From Pampus argenteus (taxonomy: Eukaryota > Chordata > Actinopteri > Scombriformes > Stromateidae), in the NCBI GenBank assembly GCA_036937835.1, contig CM072881.1:3798501-3862500 (forward strand): a stretch of 64,000 nucleotides of DNA, written 5' to 3'. The number at the start of each line of letters is the position of its first letter. Positions within the stretch are counted from its first letter, which is position 1. Below, piece by piece: positions 33,680-47,200 of the stretch. The notes below the pieces were generated by a model, which was not told the DNA's origin, searched no databases, and saw nothing but the letters and a program-made list of their open reading frames with translations. The position numbers were made by a program, and so were the translations under genes.

Positions 33680-34650
33680 TGTAGTAGGTTGAAAAACGCT
33701 ATGTATTTAGTTTTTTTATGTAAACAGGCAACCCCCTATTTTTTGATAATTTTGAACTACACTAACCATGCATTCTGACATTTTATACACTGACATTTTA
33801 TTTCTTTCATTCAGTTTTACATACAGGCATTACACTGTTATGCCAATAGGTGGTGCTCTAGCATTGTGGATTCACAAGGGAGACCCTAGCTACCTAGCTT
33901 GGCTCATGCGCAGCTGAAAATAAACAAGTTCAGGCATGAGCAAGACGCTAATGTCGGTCCTCTCTTTTATTGATCCACAGGTACGGTAAAACTCATCTTC
34001 TGTATTGAATATGGTTCAGTATCTAATGTGAATAAGTTAGAAAGTGTTTTGTAATGTTGTGAGATGATTTTGGAGACATGAAGTATGTGAAGTAAGCTTG
34101 TTTTGTTTGTAGGTAATTGTAATTGTCCCGATGTGAGTCGGCGAGCTGAGTTTTATGAACTCCCGTTTTCACTGTGATGTTAGTATGAGTTGAGTTATTA
34201 GCCTTGGTGACACTGGGAAATGTTAATGTTAAGAGTTAATGTTAAGAGATATGTAATGTTTAGCATACACGCATGTCAGCGCGGTATCGCCATTTTGTAA
34301 ATGCTGTTTAGAAAAGAGTGCGTGTGTATGTATGTGTGTGTGTGTGCGTGTGAGAGAAAGTGAGTGAAAGATCATAACGCGTAGGAATGTTGTTGTCTTT
34401 TATTTTATTGTGTTAAATATTTTGGTTCATGAGTTATGTTTACTAAGAGTTAAGATGAAGTATATGGTGAATTGTTGATAATTGTAAAATGAAAATAAAC
34501 AAGTTCAGGCATGAGCAAGACGCTAATGTCGGTCCTCTCTTTTATTGATCCACAGCGTCTGTAAGTACGTATATTGGCTACGCAGTGCTCCCTAGCCTGT
34601 GTAACCATTGCTGCCGGTCCAGATTTCCCCTAGGTTTGGCGCCGGTAACA
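33680..34650 (+). repeat. E2 3' LTR (971 bp)
   Basis: Same length and sequence as the 5' LTR as far as I could compare by eye, including the 66-bp direct repeat and the GT-rich tract. Confidence 0.95.
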
Positions 34651-34654
34651 AAGG

Positions 34655-37600
34655 CCTTGGGACACTATATCAAACACACTATATGCAGCACAGCATGTGG
34701 TCACATGTTGTGGGCAGCTTGGGTGGCTATTTGATCTCAAACAAGCCGTGCATAAATGCATCCAAGAGGCATTTGGAAAAAAAACAAAAAAAAACAAAAC
34801 AAATCCTGAAATATGATTTGAGACGCCATCTTTAAAAAGCTTGGCTCGCAGGCAGACCCTCATTATGAGGCATACTCATAACTCCAATTATTTCAGTATA
34901 TTAAAAAAAAGCCCTGAAAGCATAATCCTGGCAGTAATAACATTCGTCAATGAAACGTAATTGGCAAAACACTTTAGTTGTTATATGAGTATAATTTCAG
35001 AGACTAATGCAATCGGATTTGTGGTCTGGCCAGTAGAAACACACACACCTGTACAAGTATAAAGGTCCCGGTTTTATTCAGGGACACGTTTAAACGGGAA
35101 CGTTACTCCTTCCGTCTCTTTCCCGAATGCTTTAGTGTGTGCAAGTGTGTCTGAAAGCGTTCCCTGTTATCCCCGTTTGTACTATTAATCTACACTACAA
35201 AGGCATTCAAAAGACACAGAATTCTGGTAGATAAATGGAGAACAGCTTTAAACACTTAAACCTTTAGATGTGGTCAGACAACACGTTGTATGACCTACTT
35301 AGTTTGATGCATACTAAACCTTAAAGATTCATGGGTGTGTTTTTGTTTTTTTTCCATCAGTGTGGTAAAGAGGCGAGAAGAGTGTGCTCATTAGCAAGAA
35401 GAAAAAAAAAAATGAACCCCACTCTAATTCACGCCCTGTGGGAGCAGAATTGAATTCACTGGTTAATGGACTCCCTATGCTCTCTTGCATGTTGCGGTGT
35501 CAATTGATCTGTCAAGAATACCCGCGGGTGAGTCACTTTTTAATCAGGACCTATCAATTCATAAATGAATACTGATTAAATGATCAATTTACCTTTGTCA
35601 TAGTTCTGGCATCATTAGTTAAATGGGGGCATCCTGTGGGAATAAATGAGGAGATAAGTGGGACTGAAGGCTGTTCGAGTCTAGCTGTACCCTGTGGGAT
35701 GATTACTGGCTCATATCTGATTTGTATTATCATGTCTTTTCTCTTATCATTAACACGGGAGCCGATTCTGATTCGCATGCGAGAAAAGTCTCATCGATGA
35801 TCTGTTTTCTAAAAGCAGGCTGTTCGGCGTTTTAGCATTAATACCGCAGTACATGGTTCAGTTTTATTATGGATCTGCTTTGATTTCCCAAGGCCTCGTG
35901 TGCTTGGCATAAACACATCACTGATGTCAATAACAGCAAAACATTTAAAGCATAAAAAATACATCCACATCTAAATGTGGAGTACGTGAGATTTCCATGG
36001 ATTGTTTTCTGTAGCTGGATTATGTTTCAACCACACTAGATCATCCATTATCAGGATAATCATTTTGGGATGTATATACACTGAAATGACTCATTTGCAA
36101 TATGATATTTAAAGTTCGTAATGACAAACCCAGAGAAATATCATCTCAGCAGCTCTATGGGACCTTCATATCTCTTTCAGCTCATTCAATATTAAGACAT
36201 GACAAAAAGTGTTTTGATCCATGCATTTAGAAGACCTCCGACTATCTGATCTAACTGTAAAGTGAAGGAGTCTCCATCTGCATGCTCACGTGTACGACAA
36301 ACATGCATCCAATGAATGTATTGCTTAGGACCCAAGTTGAATTTGGACACATTTAATATCAATAAATTTTCAATAAACGAGCAAACAGCGAGCTGCTCTG
36401 TGTCTAAGCGTGAATATGCTGTCTGGGAGTAAGGAAAGAGCGAGGTGTAGAAGTGGTGGCCGTCCGTGGAGCATTTTTCTCAATCTGGAAATTTGGATTA
36501 GTGTGTGTGGATATTCTTACTCGGGATAAAATTCGATGGTTTTGGAAATTGCATAGGGCTTAACTGGAAATGACTATATGAAATGCATAATGATTAAATA
36601 ACACATTTATTTAATTTTAAATAATTTCATTTGGAATAATGAAATGCAACTGTTACTGATTTAAAACACCACTCGCCTTTCCTTTGATAAAAAAGACCAA
36701 CACAACACTGCTAGAGGATCAGACCTGTGGCCTTAGGGACATCCTTTAAATAGAGGAGTCATGTTAATGATTGCCTGTGATTAACCTTCTGCTAGAGGTA
36801 ACCTACATCTGAGGGCTAATTTTACAGGTCATGGGGTTCCCACTTAACATAGAAAATCAGACCAATAAAGGAGATCAATAAAGCCAAACACAAGAGACAA
36901 AGATTTCCCCTTTTTACCAATATAGGGGCAAAGTTATCTGCAGTAGTCAAATTAACCTTGTTCCGTCATTAACCTCTGATAAACCATGTGTTACACACAA
37001 ATCACAAGGAGCTGTTCAAGTCCTGTGACAGTTATCAACATTGGTCTCAAAACTGTCACAGCATCAGTCACGCTCTAGTATAATCCATGCTCTTTAAGAC
37101 CAGTGATTATTAAAGTCCTTTATCCCCTTTAGATCCTAAAGAATATGTCCACTTTCACTTTGCTGACAACACTATGTTAGCCTGTAAAACATGCAAGCTA
37201 CACACTGTAGAATTAGGTGATACTTTTTGCCATTGCTAGATTATTGTTTACAGGTCAGATTTTATATTTTTTTCCAGAATTTCAGTTTGTTTTTTTAAAG
37301 GAACTTTCCACCAGTCCTAGAACTAACAAAATATAATTTAGACAAATAGAGAGAATGTGCTGGGTCTCAATAGGGAAGTGTGTTGCTTATTCCCATTCCA
37401 TTCCCATACCATCTTTCATTTTACATTGTGGGTATTCTCAATACAATTGCAAAATTCTCAGAGAAAATGATTTTAGTTTATGACATTTTGGTCTTTTTTT
37501 TGCTCTTTTTGAAGTTCATCAGACAAGAAAAAAAAGACTCTCTGCCAATAAAGTGCATGAAGTGGGTGACTGTCAGTTAGATGATCCAGCAGGCACTTCA

Positions 37601-38980
37601 TCTGAAGCATACTGAGGCCTTCAAACCTTATCCAATTGTGTGATACTACCGCTGGGCTGTGACACATTGTGCTCATTTTCACCGGCCTTCATTGCAATTC
37701 AAGTGTAGTTCTCTCAATTTAAAATCAATCTGCTCTATGTTTACCACCTGGACAATTCACAGAAAAGCCTTTACACACTTGGGCACGATGCTCGCTTGGC
37801 TCCTTCACACTTTTCTGAGCGCTCAAGTACTCGTGGATGACACGCGGCGCTGCTGTCTGAAGATAGTGTAGATAATAGATGATGAATCCTACATGTGTTC
37901 AGTGGCAATGACTGGTTATATAAAGCTCGCAGCTTTCCCCCTTCTGTTAAAGACAAATACATGATGAAGTGAGGACGATATGTTGGAAAATGAGTCATTT
38001 GTCTGGTTATTGCTGCTAAATTTTTTATGAAGTAATTGAGAAGCTTTTAAATCCTGCATTCTCACATTGGGGTGTGAAGTGTTGATAACGGTGCTAACTT
38101 GAACTGCAAGTTTAGCATTGCTGTTGCGCTACCATGCCACGAGGGAAGCCGCCAGCGCAGTCGTCAACATTTGATGAAGTGATGATCATAATTGCAGAGT
38201 GCTATAGTGATTGATTGGTTTTAATCAGGCTATAAAAAGACACACACCTGCTCTGATTTCTCCATTGTCTGATTTATTTGTTCTGCTCTGCTTCTGTAAT
38301 CTGTTATTAGAAACTCTCAAGCAGCCTCTGCCATCACGAGGAGTGTTCTCTCACATGTCTCCTCCTCTGGTCTCCCCAGAGCGGAGCAAACATTCACCAT
38401 TAGGACAATCAATACCCCTCTGGAGCTCCGTTCTATCACATCATGACCTCATTTCATGCACTTTAAACAAAAGGGAGGTGGGCAACCGTAGATAGTTAAT
38501 GTAATATTTCCATTACAAGACAAGCAAGCGGAATACAGCAAAATTCCATTAGAGGCCATGAATATTAATCATATGCTAAAGGTTATACATGTATAGTACT
38601 TGTGCGCTACCCTGCAACTTGCAACAGATATATATACCACATATGCAGCCAAAACTTTTCTTAATTTATATTTAATATGTGTATTTAATAGTGCTGTTCA
38701 TTCACTGTGACTGTGAGTGACTTCATTAAATGTGTGCGCTGTATCTCATCAACTACTGGCCATATTATCATGTAGTCTGGTAAGTTTCCTAATGATTTTG
38801 ACCTTTTGTATAACACCACAAGCTGATCCAAATATACTTTAACAAACCCAAACAAGATAGTTCTACATGGATGCATTTATGTCAGGCCCATTAGTTGTGT
38901 TTGACTTCCTGTTTTATTGTTTTGGTTTCCTTCACTTCCTATTTGTGTTCATTCTAGTTGCCTTTACTCTCACTGGTCAT
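34655..38980. other. Non-coding host DNA
   Basis: No gene is supported over about 4.3 kb. Sequence is AT-rich with short A/T runs. The segment from about 38,880 to 38,980 and its continuation after 39,327 look like one older dispersed repeat (with 'caataaaccgcctctc' near 39,440), into which the second 5S-SINE inserted. Confidence 0.45.
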
Positions 38981-38992
38981 CCTTCCCAGCGT

Positions 38993-39314
38993 TTTTTTCG
39001 TTTGGTCTTCTTATCCGCGGTCGGGTCGCGGGGGCAGCAGCTTTTAGCAGGGAAGCCCAGAGTTCCCTCTCCCCAGCCACTTCTGCCAGAGCCAGCTTCT
39101 GCAACCGGGGGTCGGACCGCCCGGGTCCCCGCCTCCGACTGCTGCTTATCTCTCTTCGCACCGTTAGACCCCTCCCATAGGTGGTGGGCCCATGGGAAGG
39201 GGGTACAGCACCTGGTATTCCCAGGCGGTCTCCCATCCAAGTACTAACCAGGCCCGACCCTGCTTAGCTTCCGAGATCAGACGAGATCGGGCGTGTTCAG
39301 GGTGGTATGCTGAC
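38993..39314 (-). mobile_element. 5S rRNA-derived SINE, copy 2
   Basis: Minus-strand element with a 5S-like head (about 39,202-39,314), a GC-rich body and a tail ending in an A-rich run (T-rich on the plus strand). A 12-bp perfect target duplication, CCTTCCCAGCGT, is at 38,981-38,992 and 39,315-39,326. The 5S internal promoter region is preserved. It carries about 50 bp of body missing from copy 1 and is otherwise very similar, so it is the better reference for the family. It sits inside an older repeat. Confidence 0.9.
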
Positions 39315-39326
39315 CCTTCCCAGCGT

Positions 39327-40677
39327 GTCTTTCTTAGATTGTCTTTATTGTTTTTCATCACTATTGTTGGTTTTTGACTTTCGCCTGTTTTTTTGGACTG
39401 CCCTTCTGATCCTGCTTTTGTGTACCAAACCTGATCTACCAATAAACCGCCTCTCTCAACCCGTTCGTCCCTGGTCTGCTCTGTGGGTCTGAATTGTCTG
39501 CCTGATCCTGACAATATAACGTATTTGTTGAAGCCTGGCTTTCCATCTAGTTCCACAATCACACAGAGCGACAGTGAAACCAGAATGTCCCGCATCCGAA
39601 ACAAAGAAGAATCACGCTGACATTTGTAAACGCTTATAAATCAAGCTCTTTCAATTAACACCGTTTCAGTTCATCACCAGCTTGACAGAACACAGCCAGT
39701 TAATCCTCCTAATCAAGACATGGATATAACAACCTCACAGCTGCTTTCAGAGACAATCCCAAAAGAATGGAAAAAAAAAAGATAAGATTGAAGAAGGATA
39801 AGGGAATAACAGTTACAGACGTTACCTGTATGCCCCACTGGGAGAACGTCATGGGAGCTGTCAGGTTTTTTGCTAACAAATTAACAAACAATATGTTTCC
39901 ACTTCTAATAGTAAGCACTTTAGTAGATATTAAACATATGGATAGTAAACCTCAGGAACACATTCCACTCATGAAAGAAACCTACATGAGAGATTGCAAT
40001 AAATAATAGAAGCTAGAATAACTATCAAGCTAGAAGATGACTTTGTGCGAGGTGTGATGTTGGATTCCACACATCGTTATTTACACCCAGTAAATGCCAT
40101 TAACATTTGCCTTTTTATAAGCTGTAACCAAGTGTTTCATTTGCTTAATGTTGACTTTACCTTTTAATAAAAAAACTAGCCAGATGTGAGCACATCCATG
40201 CTGATGCAAAGACTGATGCCACGCTGCACTGCTGCAGTAATTCGGGCATAAAGAGCCCCAACTAAGTGCTGTACATGCTCATATGTTTCATGTTCATACT
40301 ATTTTTTTTTTTTTAGTTTTTTTTAGTTTTTTTCTTAATTTAATTAGTTGTCAGTTATAGTCATCAATATTAAAAGAAATAAACACTTTAAATATCTCAG
40401 TCTATGTGAAATGAATGTATACATTATACACGTTTCGCTTTTTTGAATGGAATTACTGAAATAAACCAACTTTTTCATGATATCCTAATTTTATGACCAG
40501 CACCTGTACTGCTAGAGTTGAGTAGAGGTGCAGGTATTGGTTGCAGGTGAGTCAGATTATCAGATGGTGATGATGGCCACTCTCACAGAGAAAAGACCAA
40601 CAAAAGGGGAGGAGAAAACAGTGGAGGAGGCGCCACTCGACTATGACAGCTATGATTAGTAAACAACCAATAACAAC
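39327..40677. other. Non-coding spacer
   Basis: The first 200 nt continue the repeat interrupted by the SINE. The rest shows no gene. A T-rich low-complexity run lies at about 40,300-40,340. Confidence 0.45.
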
Positions 40678-41233
40678 CACCCTCTGCACACTGTCCTCAG
40701 CAGCCAGAGAAACCTGATCAGCAAAAGGCTGCTCCTGCCAAAGACGAGGACCAGCAGAATGGGAAACTCCTTTGTCCCCCGGGCCATCAAACTGTTCAAC
40801 TCCTCACTGGGGGGGAGGAGGGCGAACAGCAAACAGTGAATAATAACAACAACAGTAGAACAAAAACACAGAGGGACTGACACACACACCCACACAGTCC
40901 ACACATATGTGTATATGTATATATCTGTTCATAATAGATATTTTTAATGTGTAACGTGCAATAATTCAATGCCTGCCATTTCCACCACTACCGTGTGCAA
41001 TAACTTGAAATCTCACTCTCAGGGAACCTGCTTTTAATCTTACATTTTATTTTTATATCTTGTACATTTACAAATATTTTCTATTCCACTGCAAGATTTT
41101 CTATTCCACTGTATTTATACTGTTTGTATTTTTATTATTATGTATGAATATCTAAAGTGCTGCTGGTGATGGAGACCCAATTTCCCTGAGGGAACCTCCC
41201 AAAGGGATGAATAAAGTTTCTATCTATCTATCT
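40678..41233 (+). pseudogene. 5'-truncated LINE: ORF2 C-terminus and 3' UTR
   Basis: The plus strand at 40,678-40,820 reads as the last part of a non-LTR retrotransposon ORF2 (HPLHTVLSSQRNL, then RTSRMGNSFVPRAIKLFN). About 400 nt of 3' UTR follow, ending TTTCCCTGAGGGAACC, AATAAAG and a (TATC)n tail at 41,221-41,233. This arrangement is typical of 5'-truncated LINE copies in fish. I cannot name the clade with certainty, and no clear target duplication was found. Confidence 0.65.
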
Positions 41234-44200
41234 AAACTAAATATTAGATAACAGAAGAATTTGAGGACATTACTTTGGGGTTTGTGAACCAGTGATTGAC
41301 ATTTTTCACCATTTTGATTTTCAATTGAGAAAATATTCAGCATTAAATGATAATGAAAAGCGCTATAATTGTCCCCTTGGTTTGTCTTTCTTCAATCTAT
41401 TTTCATATTTCATAATCTAGTAATGAAAATAAAAGGCTCTGGAGGCTGCTAGCAAGTATTCTGAAACTTTGAAATGAGCCTGTGTGCAGAAGACGCTACA
41501 CCATTAGCTCCTCCAGATGTGTTGTATTCACATTATCTGGCTGGACTGTGTTTACCTGCCACTGATCAGAGGCATCAGTGTCATGAAGTAGCAGTAGCAG
41601 ATGGCACTGGTTAATGCCTGTGACTCACTTCTTCTTTGCTTCTATTTCATTTATTTCCTCTGTTCAGTAAACAATGATTGGTGTCTGGCTGCCCTGTGTG
41701 AAGCAAATCATCTCTCATCTAGCGTGATGAAAAGTGACATAAATAGATGCGGACTGAAAGGTTTCCTTTCTTATGATTAAGGGCCTTATAGGATGCAGCG
41801 AGAATCCGGATTCTAATAAATTTGCTTTCCACATGCAAACCAGCCACAAAACAAACTCATCAATTTCACATCAGCTTTCATTTAACTTAATGGCCAGCCA
41901 TTAACAAAACCAATCACCTCCCTCCTGCTTTTCCCTCACCATGTTTCTTTGAGTTATCAAAACATATTCACACACGCATACACACACACACACCGACGTG
42001 CACTCGCCTCCTTTACTTACCAGCCAGCTCTGTATTTGTTGTGGCACCAGATGGCAGAGATTGTTACCAGCACTTACTCTGGGGTGTGAAGCATGAGGAA
42101 TTTATTGCACATGTCTCAGAGTCCGGTACAATACATCTCAGAGCATTTCAATAATGTTGCACCTTGGAGATGGAGCAGTGAACAGCCATGCAAAGAAGGC
42201 TGTCATGAATAAATACATTTTTAACACCATCTTAAAGACATAACAGTGCTTCTCCTGATGGGATTGCAGCCTGTAAGCTGCAAGATTGCTCTGTTCTGAA
42301 ATTGCTCCTGTCGTCACTCCCTGTAGTTTTAAAGTGTTGCAGGAATAGAACGGGAAGGCTATAGATGATATCATCTTTTTACAGATGATTTTATTGCATT
42401 TTAGCCTTTTATTGGATAATATAACTGCAAGAGTGACAGGAAATGTAAGTAGAAGGATGGCAGTGTGTGGTGTTCTTTAAAACAGCTCCAGCCACCCTGT
42501 CCGTCCACAGAGCAAGAGCAGAATTTCAGTTATAATGGCTGAGTGTCAGATGCATGTAACGGCTCTGCTTCCATAAATCAGAGCAGGAGAGATAATGACA
42601 CATTCACATTCCCCTCTGACAATGAAAAAATCGAACTGCTCTATTACTCCAGTCCAATCATACCACTGAAATGTGTTTTTCCTGTGGTGTGTATATACTA
42701 AACATCGCTGTATCCTCCAAAGATAATTATGTACTACCAGTGTGCAGCAGCACGGTCGCCGTGTGGTCGCCAGACAACGGTGAAACTCGACATATATTTC
42801 AAACCATGATCTTTCTCTAATGTTAACCAAAGTGTTTTTGTTGTCTTATTTCTCCTACCCAGAACTATTTCCAGACATTTCTGTAAATCAAAGCTCATTT
42901 CTTTGATTGGTTAAGAAATCACAATTATGCTCAATGTTTGCCCTAGTTACAGAAACACTGAACCAATCAGAGTTGAGAATGAGGACTTGGGCGTAGCGGT
43001 GGAGTGGGGTAGTTTGGAGGTCTTCAGTTGGGTTTGTAGTATTTGCTTTAGATTAATTTGCAGTGATCCCGTTGGTTCTTTTTCTTTACTTTATTCTGAT
43101 GCACCAAAAAACAGATTGTCTGGAGCATTTTTTTTTTTTAAATTTGTGCTTGTTATATTTTTAAATCTACTTAAATATGAGCAGCAATGCAAATTTAAAT
43201 CATATCAAATTGGCTTTGAATGAGAGTTTTTATTGTATCATTACAAATTCATCTGTGTATTGTCTACTGCATCATGGATCATTTATCTAAATAACAGCAT
43301 CTGAGAGTCATAGATTCCACCCACTAATATACATTTAGGTTATTGGCAGGTGTTAAAATAGATTTCCATGCAATGCATTAGAGCTGCCTCTTTATATATG
43401 ATTAAGATGGATCAGAACACTGGACTCCATTTCTCTCCCGGTTCACACAGCTCGCACTTACAGACATAATGAGGCTCGTCAGCAGGAGTCTAAAGCACTC
43501 GTGTGTCTACTGATTCAGAAAGATATTGGTGCAGTTGATTCTACTTTACAGCATTTGTAAGCTTTGCATCTTCTGCCTGACAAATATCCGAACTATATTG
43601 CAGCAATGTTTTCGTGATCTCACAGGTGTTTTGTAGCAACATGCATGAGGTTATAAGGTTACAAGCAGGCCAGCATGATCCAGTTTCAGTGAAGGCACTC
43701 TCATCTTTATAAAACATGGACTGCATCAGTGGCAGTAATGTTGAATTAGACGACGTGGCTCTGCTCCCAGGATCCTCAGAGCCAATCTGTGCGAGCCTGA
43801 CTTCTGATTCTGTGCATACAATCCTGGTAGATGGATATGACTGTGTCTGTGTTTCAGAGTTCCATCACGTTGCAGTGTAAGATATTCATGTTGTTTTTTC
43901 ATTCTGGGGACAACATAATGAATAATCTCACAATATGATGCAATGCAAAATAACAGCATCACAAACCACGGCCTTAAAAAAGTGACCACTGAGTTGGATC
44001 AACACATTTTTCTTAGACGGGCTCAAAGATTATATGCGTCACACAGGGGATATTTATTTCAGGGATGCTGGTTTGGATTGCATGCGTGTTTACAGTCTAT
44101 ACTAACTAAAGGTATGATGTCCTGATGCAGAACGAGGCTGTGGTGGTGGTGGATGGAGCAGCACAGCAGGGGCAGGCAGCAGTGTGACAGCAGCAGTGTA

Positions 44201-47200
44201 GACATATGCTGGATGAGTTAGAGCTATGTCCAGTTTATATGGTTCGCCTAGTTAATATAGTTGTGATTAGTGAGTTTATAACTATATAGCTACATGAGTC
44301 TGGTGCTACGGTGACTTTCCACCAGTGTTTTCAGCAGTTATCTGTGCTTCAGTGGACAGTCTTATACATAACCTTTTGACCACCTCCATCACCTGAGTTA
44401 CAGCTTTTAAAACTGAAGATCTATCATTATTTATACATGATCCTGAACTGCTATTGAAATGACTCAGCTGCTTACAATCATTTAATACACTCCTTTTTTC
44501 TTAGCGTGTGTATATATAAACTTGAAAAAGGCCTAAAAAAACATACGGTACATTACAATGTGTGTGTGTGTTTTTAAAACTAATTATAGTGGCTTCATGC
44601 ATGCGTGGCAGCATTTGATTAATCACTTGCCCGGTGATCTGAGTGACCCAATTCAAAGAGGGAGGGGCACACTAGACGGAAGGGTTCCTCTGTAATTTAT
44701 ATCATGAGTGCATTTGTTGTATTATATGAGATGGTGTATCCTTTTGACTTAAGTCAGACTTCCAAGGCATCTTTTTTTAATTTTTTTCAAAAGTGAGGAT
44801 GTGTGAATTTTTGGGAGAGATCCTCTAATTCTAATTATGAACAGGAGGAATGATTACAATTTCTAATTTAGTGAGGTTTAGTGTTTGAAGCCTTTCTCAC
44901 CTAATAACATTTGGCCTTATATCCATTCTTCTCTGTTACATCCCAGTAGCCAAATATGAAAATAAAAGAAATGTGGCAACAAGTGAGAATTAAGTATAAA
45001 TATAAAGTGATAATAATGAAATGTGAAATTTGATCTATAAATATACACCGTTTTAGCCACCAGATGCCACAGTTAGAGGTCCTCGAGTGGATTCAGTAAA
45101 CTGTGGTACATTCCCCTGCCTTTTTCCAAACCTCTGTGATGCTCACAACAGTCTGTAATCATAGACAGAGCCAGTCCATTTTACTTCAGTACTAGATATC
45201 AGGCAGCTTCCATTGCAGATCATCTGACAGTATAAAGGGTGACCTTCAGTGATGTTGCACACTTTGCTTGGCAATGATTCTTTGTGGAAGGTTGACATTG
45301 AAATGGACATTTCTGTGAACAACTGCCAGAGTAACAGGATTTAAATCCAAAGAAGTGTTGACATCAAAACTAATTTGATTTATTATCACAGATGTACACA
45401 TTTCATCCAAATCCAGTTAATACTTTTCTGCCTGACAGTGTATGGACAGCTGTCACCCACACATATCTGTACAATTAGGCAATGGAGAGAGTTCACCGGG
45501 GAAGCCTGGAGGAGAGGATTAGGTTAATACTTGACATTTATTTTGATGACCACATACCTGTAATTAAATCAAATGCCTTCTTGATTCTTTCTTCTTCTTT
45601 AGAACAAGGTATACCCTTCTTATTTTCCAGCATATAGTTGCCTTCGCAAGACCTTCTGTATTACTGTACAAGAATGTCCCACATGCAAAGAACTATAGTA
45701 GTTATGCAGACAATGTGTTTCCTTATGTGTGGTTCCAGCAGACTACAAGGGAACCTGTAATTAAATTAATACACAGTGGATTACTCCTGTCTCTGCAGAC
45801 CCTTGAGGCTGGTGGTGTAAATGCTTTGTGTAGAATCTGAGCATCTTCATCCATGAGTTGTTGAGGAATAGTCTAGTGCAATTGTCTTTTATTCTTATCA
45901 CAAAGTATGGATATTACTTGAATGATTGATATGTCAATACCTTTGGTGGTTTATTGCAGAGAAATCACATGAATTTTGCAAAATTGCAAGCCCCCGCTGT
46001 CAGGCTGGGACTCAAACAGAACGCTACTTGGAAATAAAAAACAATTTAAATTAAAAATCACTCTTAGCGAGGAAAAATCAGAAAAAAAAGGCTATAAACC
46101 TTTATTTAACTATGTTTAAACAATAATGTACAAAAAGGCTTGACTAAGAAAGTACCAACATAAATCTCTTTTTCGAGGTAGGACACAATGTTATGCATGA
46201 ACACACTGTGGCTATGGCAGGTTAAAGGCTTGTGTTATGTCCCAGTCTAGGGTGCCTAGGGCATAGCACGAACAGGCCTCATCTTCTCCAAGTCCCAGCT
46301 AGGCACATACAAACGTCAGAGTTTGAATGAACAGAAAGATTCATTTACAACATTAAAAAAGGGTTAAACAACTATAACTAAGAAACCAACTTCAGGGTGG
46401 ACCCAGGCCAGAACAACAAACAAAACAATTCTGACTAGAAAATAAACCTCTTCCCTCAACACAAACAAATGACAAAAATCTTACCTTTCTAACTTCCAAA
46501 AAACAGGCGAAAACAAGGTCAAAACCAAAATGGCAGTCCACTCCTACTCTTTCAACCAAAAACTATTTACAACAAAAGTTCTGGCACAGAAGGACATGTG
46601 GCAGGGAGAGGAGGAGGATGTGATAAATGCTGCTGTTGTTCTCTCTGCTGCCATCTTGGCTCCTTATATGGTTGGCTAGTAATCAGCTGCAGCCAATCAT
46701 AAGTTAGGCCTTGGCATCCCTCCACAAATCACCTTCCCGGGGTTGGCACAGTCCTATTTACCTGCGGAATTGAGAGACAGATCACCGGGCACAGACAAGC
46801 AGACTACAAACGAAATATGACCACAGTCATAAACAGCTTGGGTGAACTAACAGATGACGAAACACTTCGTCACGGGACAAAGGGAAACACAGAACTTATA
46901 TAAACACAGGTGGGTACAATCATGGTCATGGCAACAGGTAACACACAGGGGAAGGACAAGTGACCAGAAACGAGAGGTGAATTTCAAAATAAAACAGGAA
47001 GACAAGACACATAAAATACAAGAACCACAACGTCTCACTATGTTGTGACACCCACAAATATTGACATTGGTTGAATTTCCAATCATTATCGCGACCATAC
47101 AAGATAACGATTACCTGGCTGTAACTGGTCTTTACATGCACTGCTTCTATGGCCAAGGTCCAGGTCTGGTCGGGTTGCTTAAACTTGCTTAACTTTTTTT

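Larger units (their letters stand above)
26267..34650 (+). mobile_element. E2: complete Ty3/Gypsy LTR retrotransposon
   Basis: An 8.4-kb element with two 971-bp LTRs (TGTAGTAGG...GGTAACA), a tRNA-Pro-type primer site, open gag and pol frames, a polypurine tract and a 4-bp target duplication, AAGG, at 26,263-26,266 and 34,651-34,654. The LTRs have equal length and no difference that I could see, so insertion is recent. Its proteins are clearly homologous to those of E1, while LTR bases differ, so these are two families of one lineage. No env is present. Confidence 0.96.
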
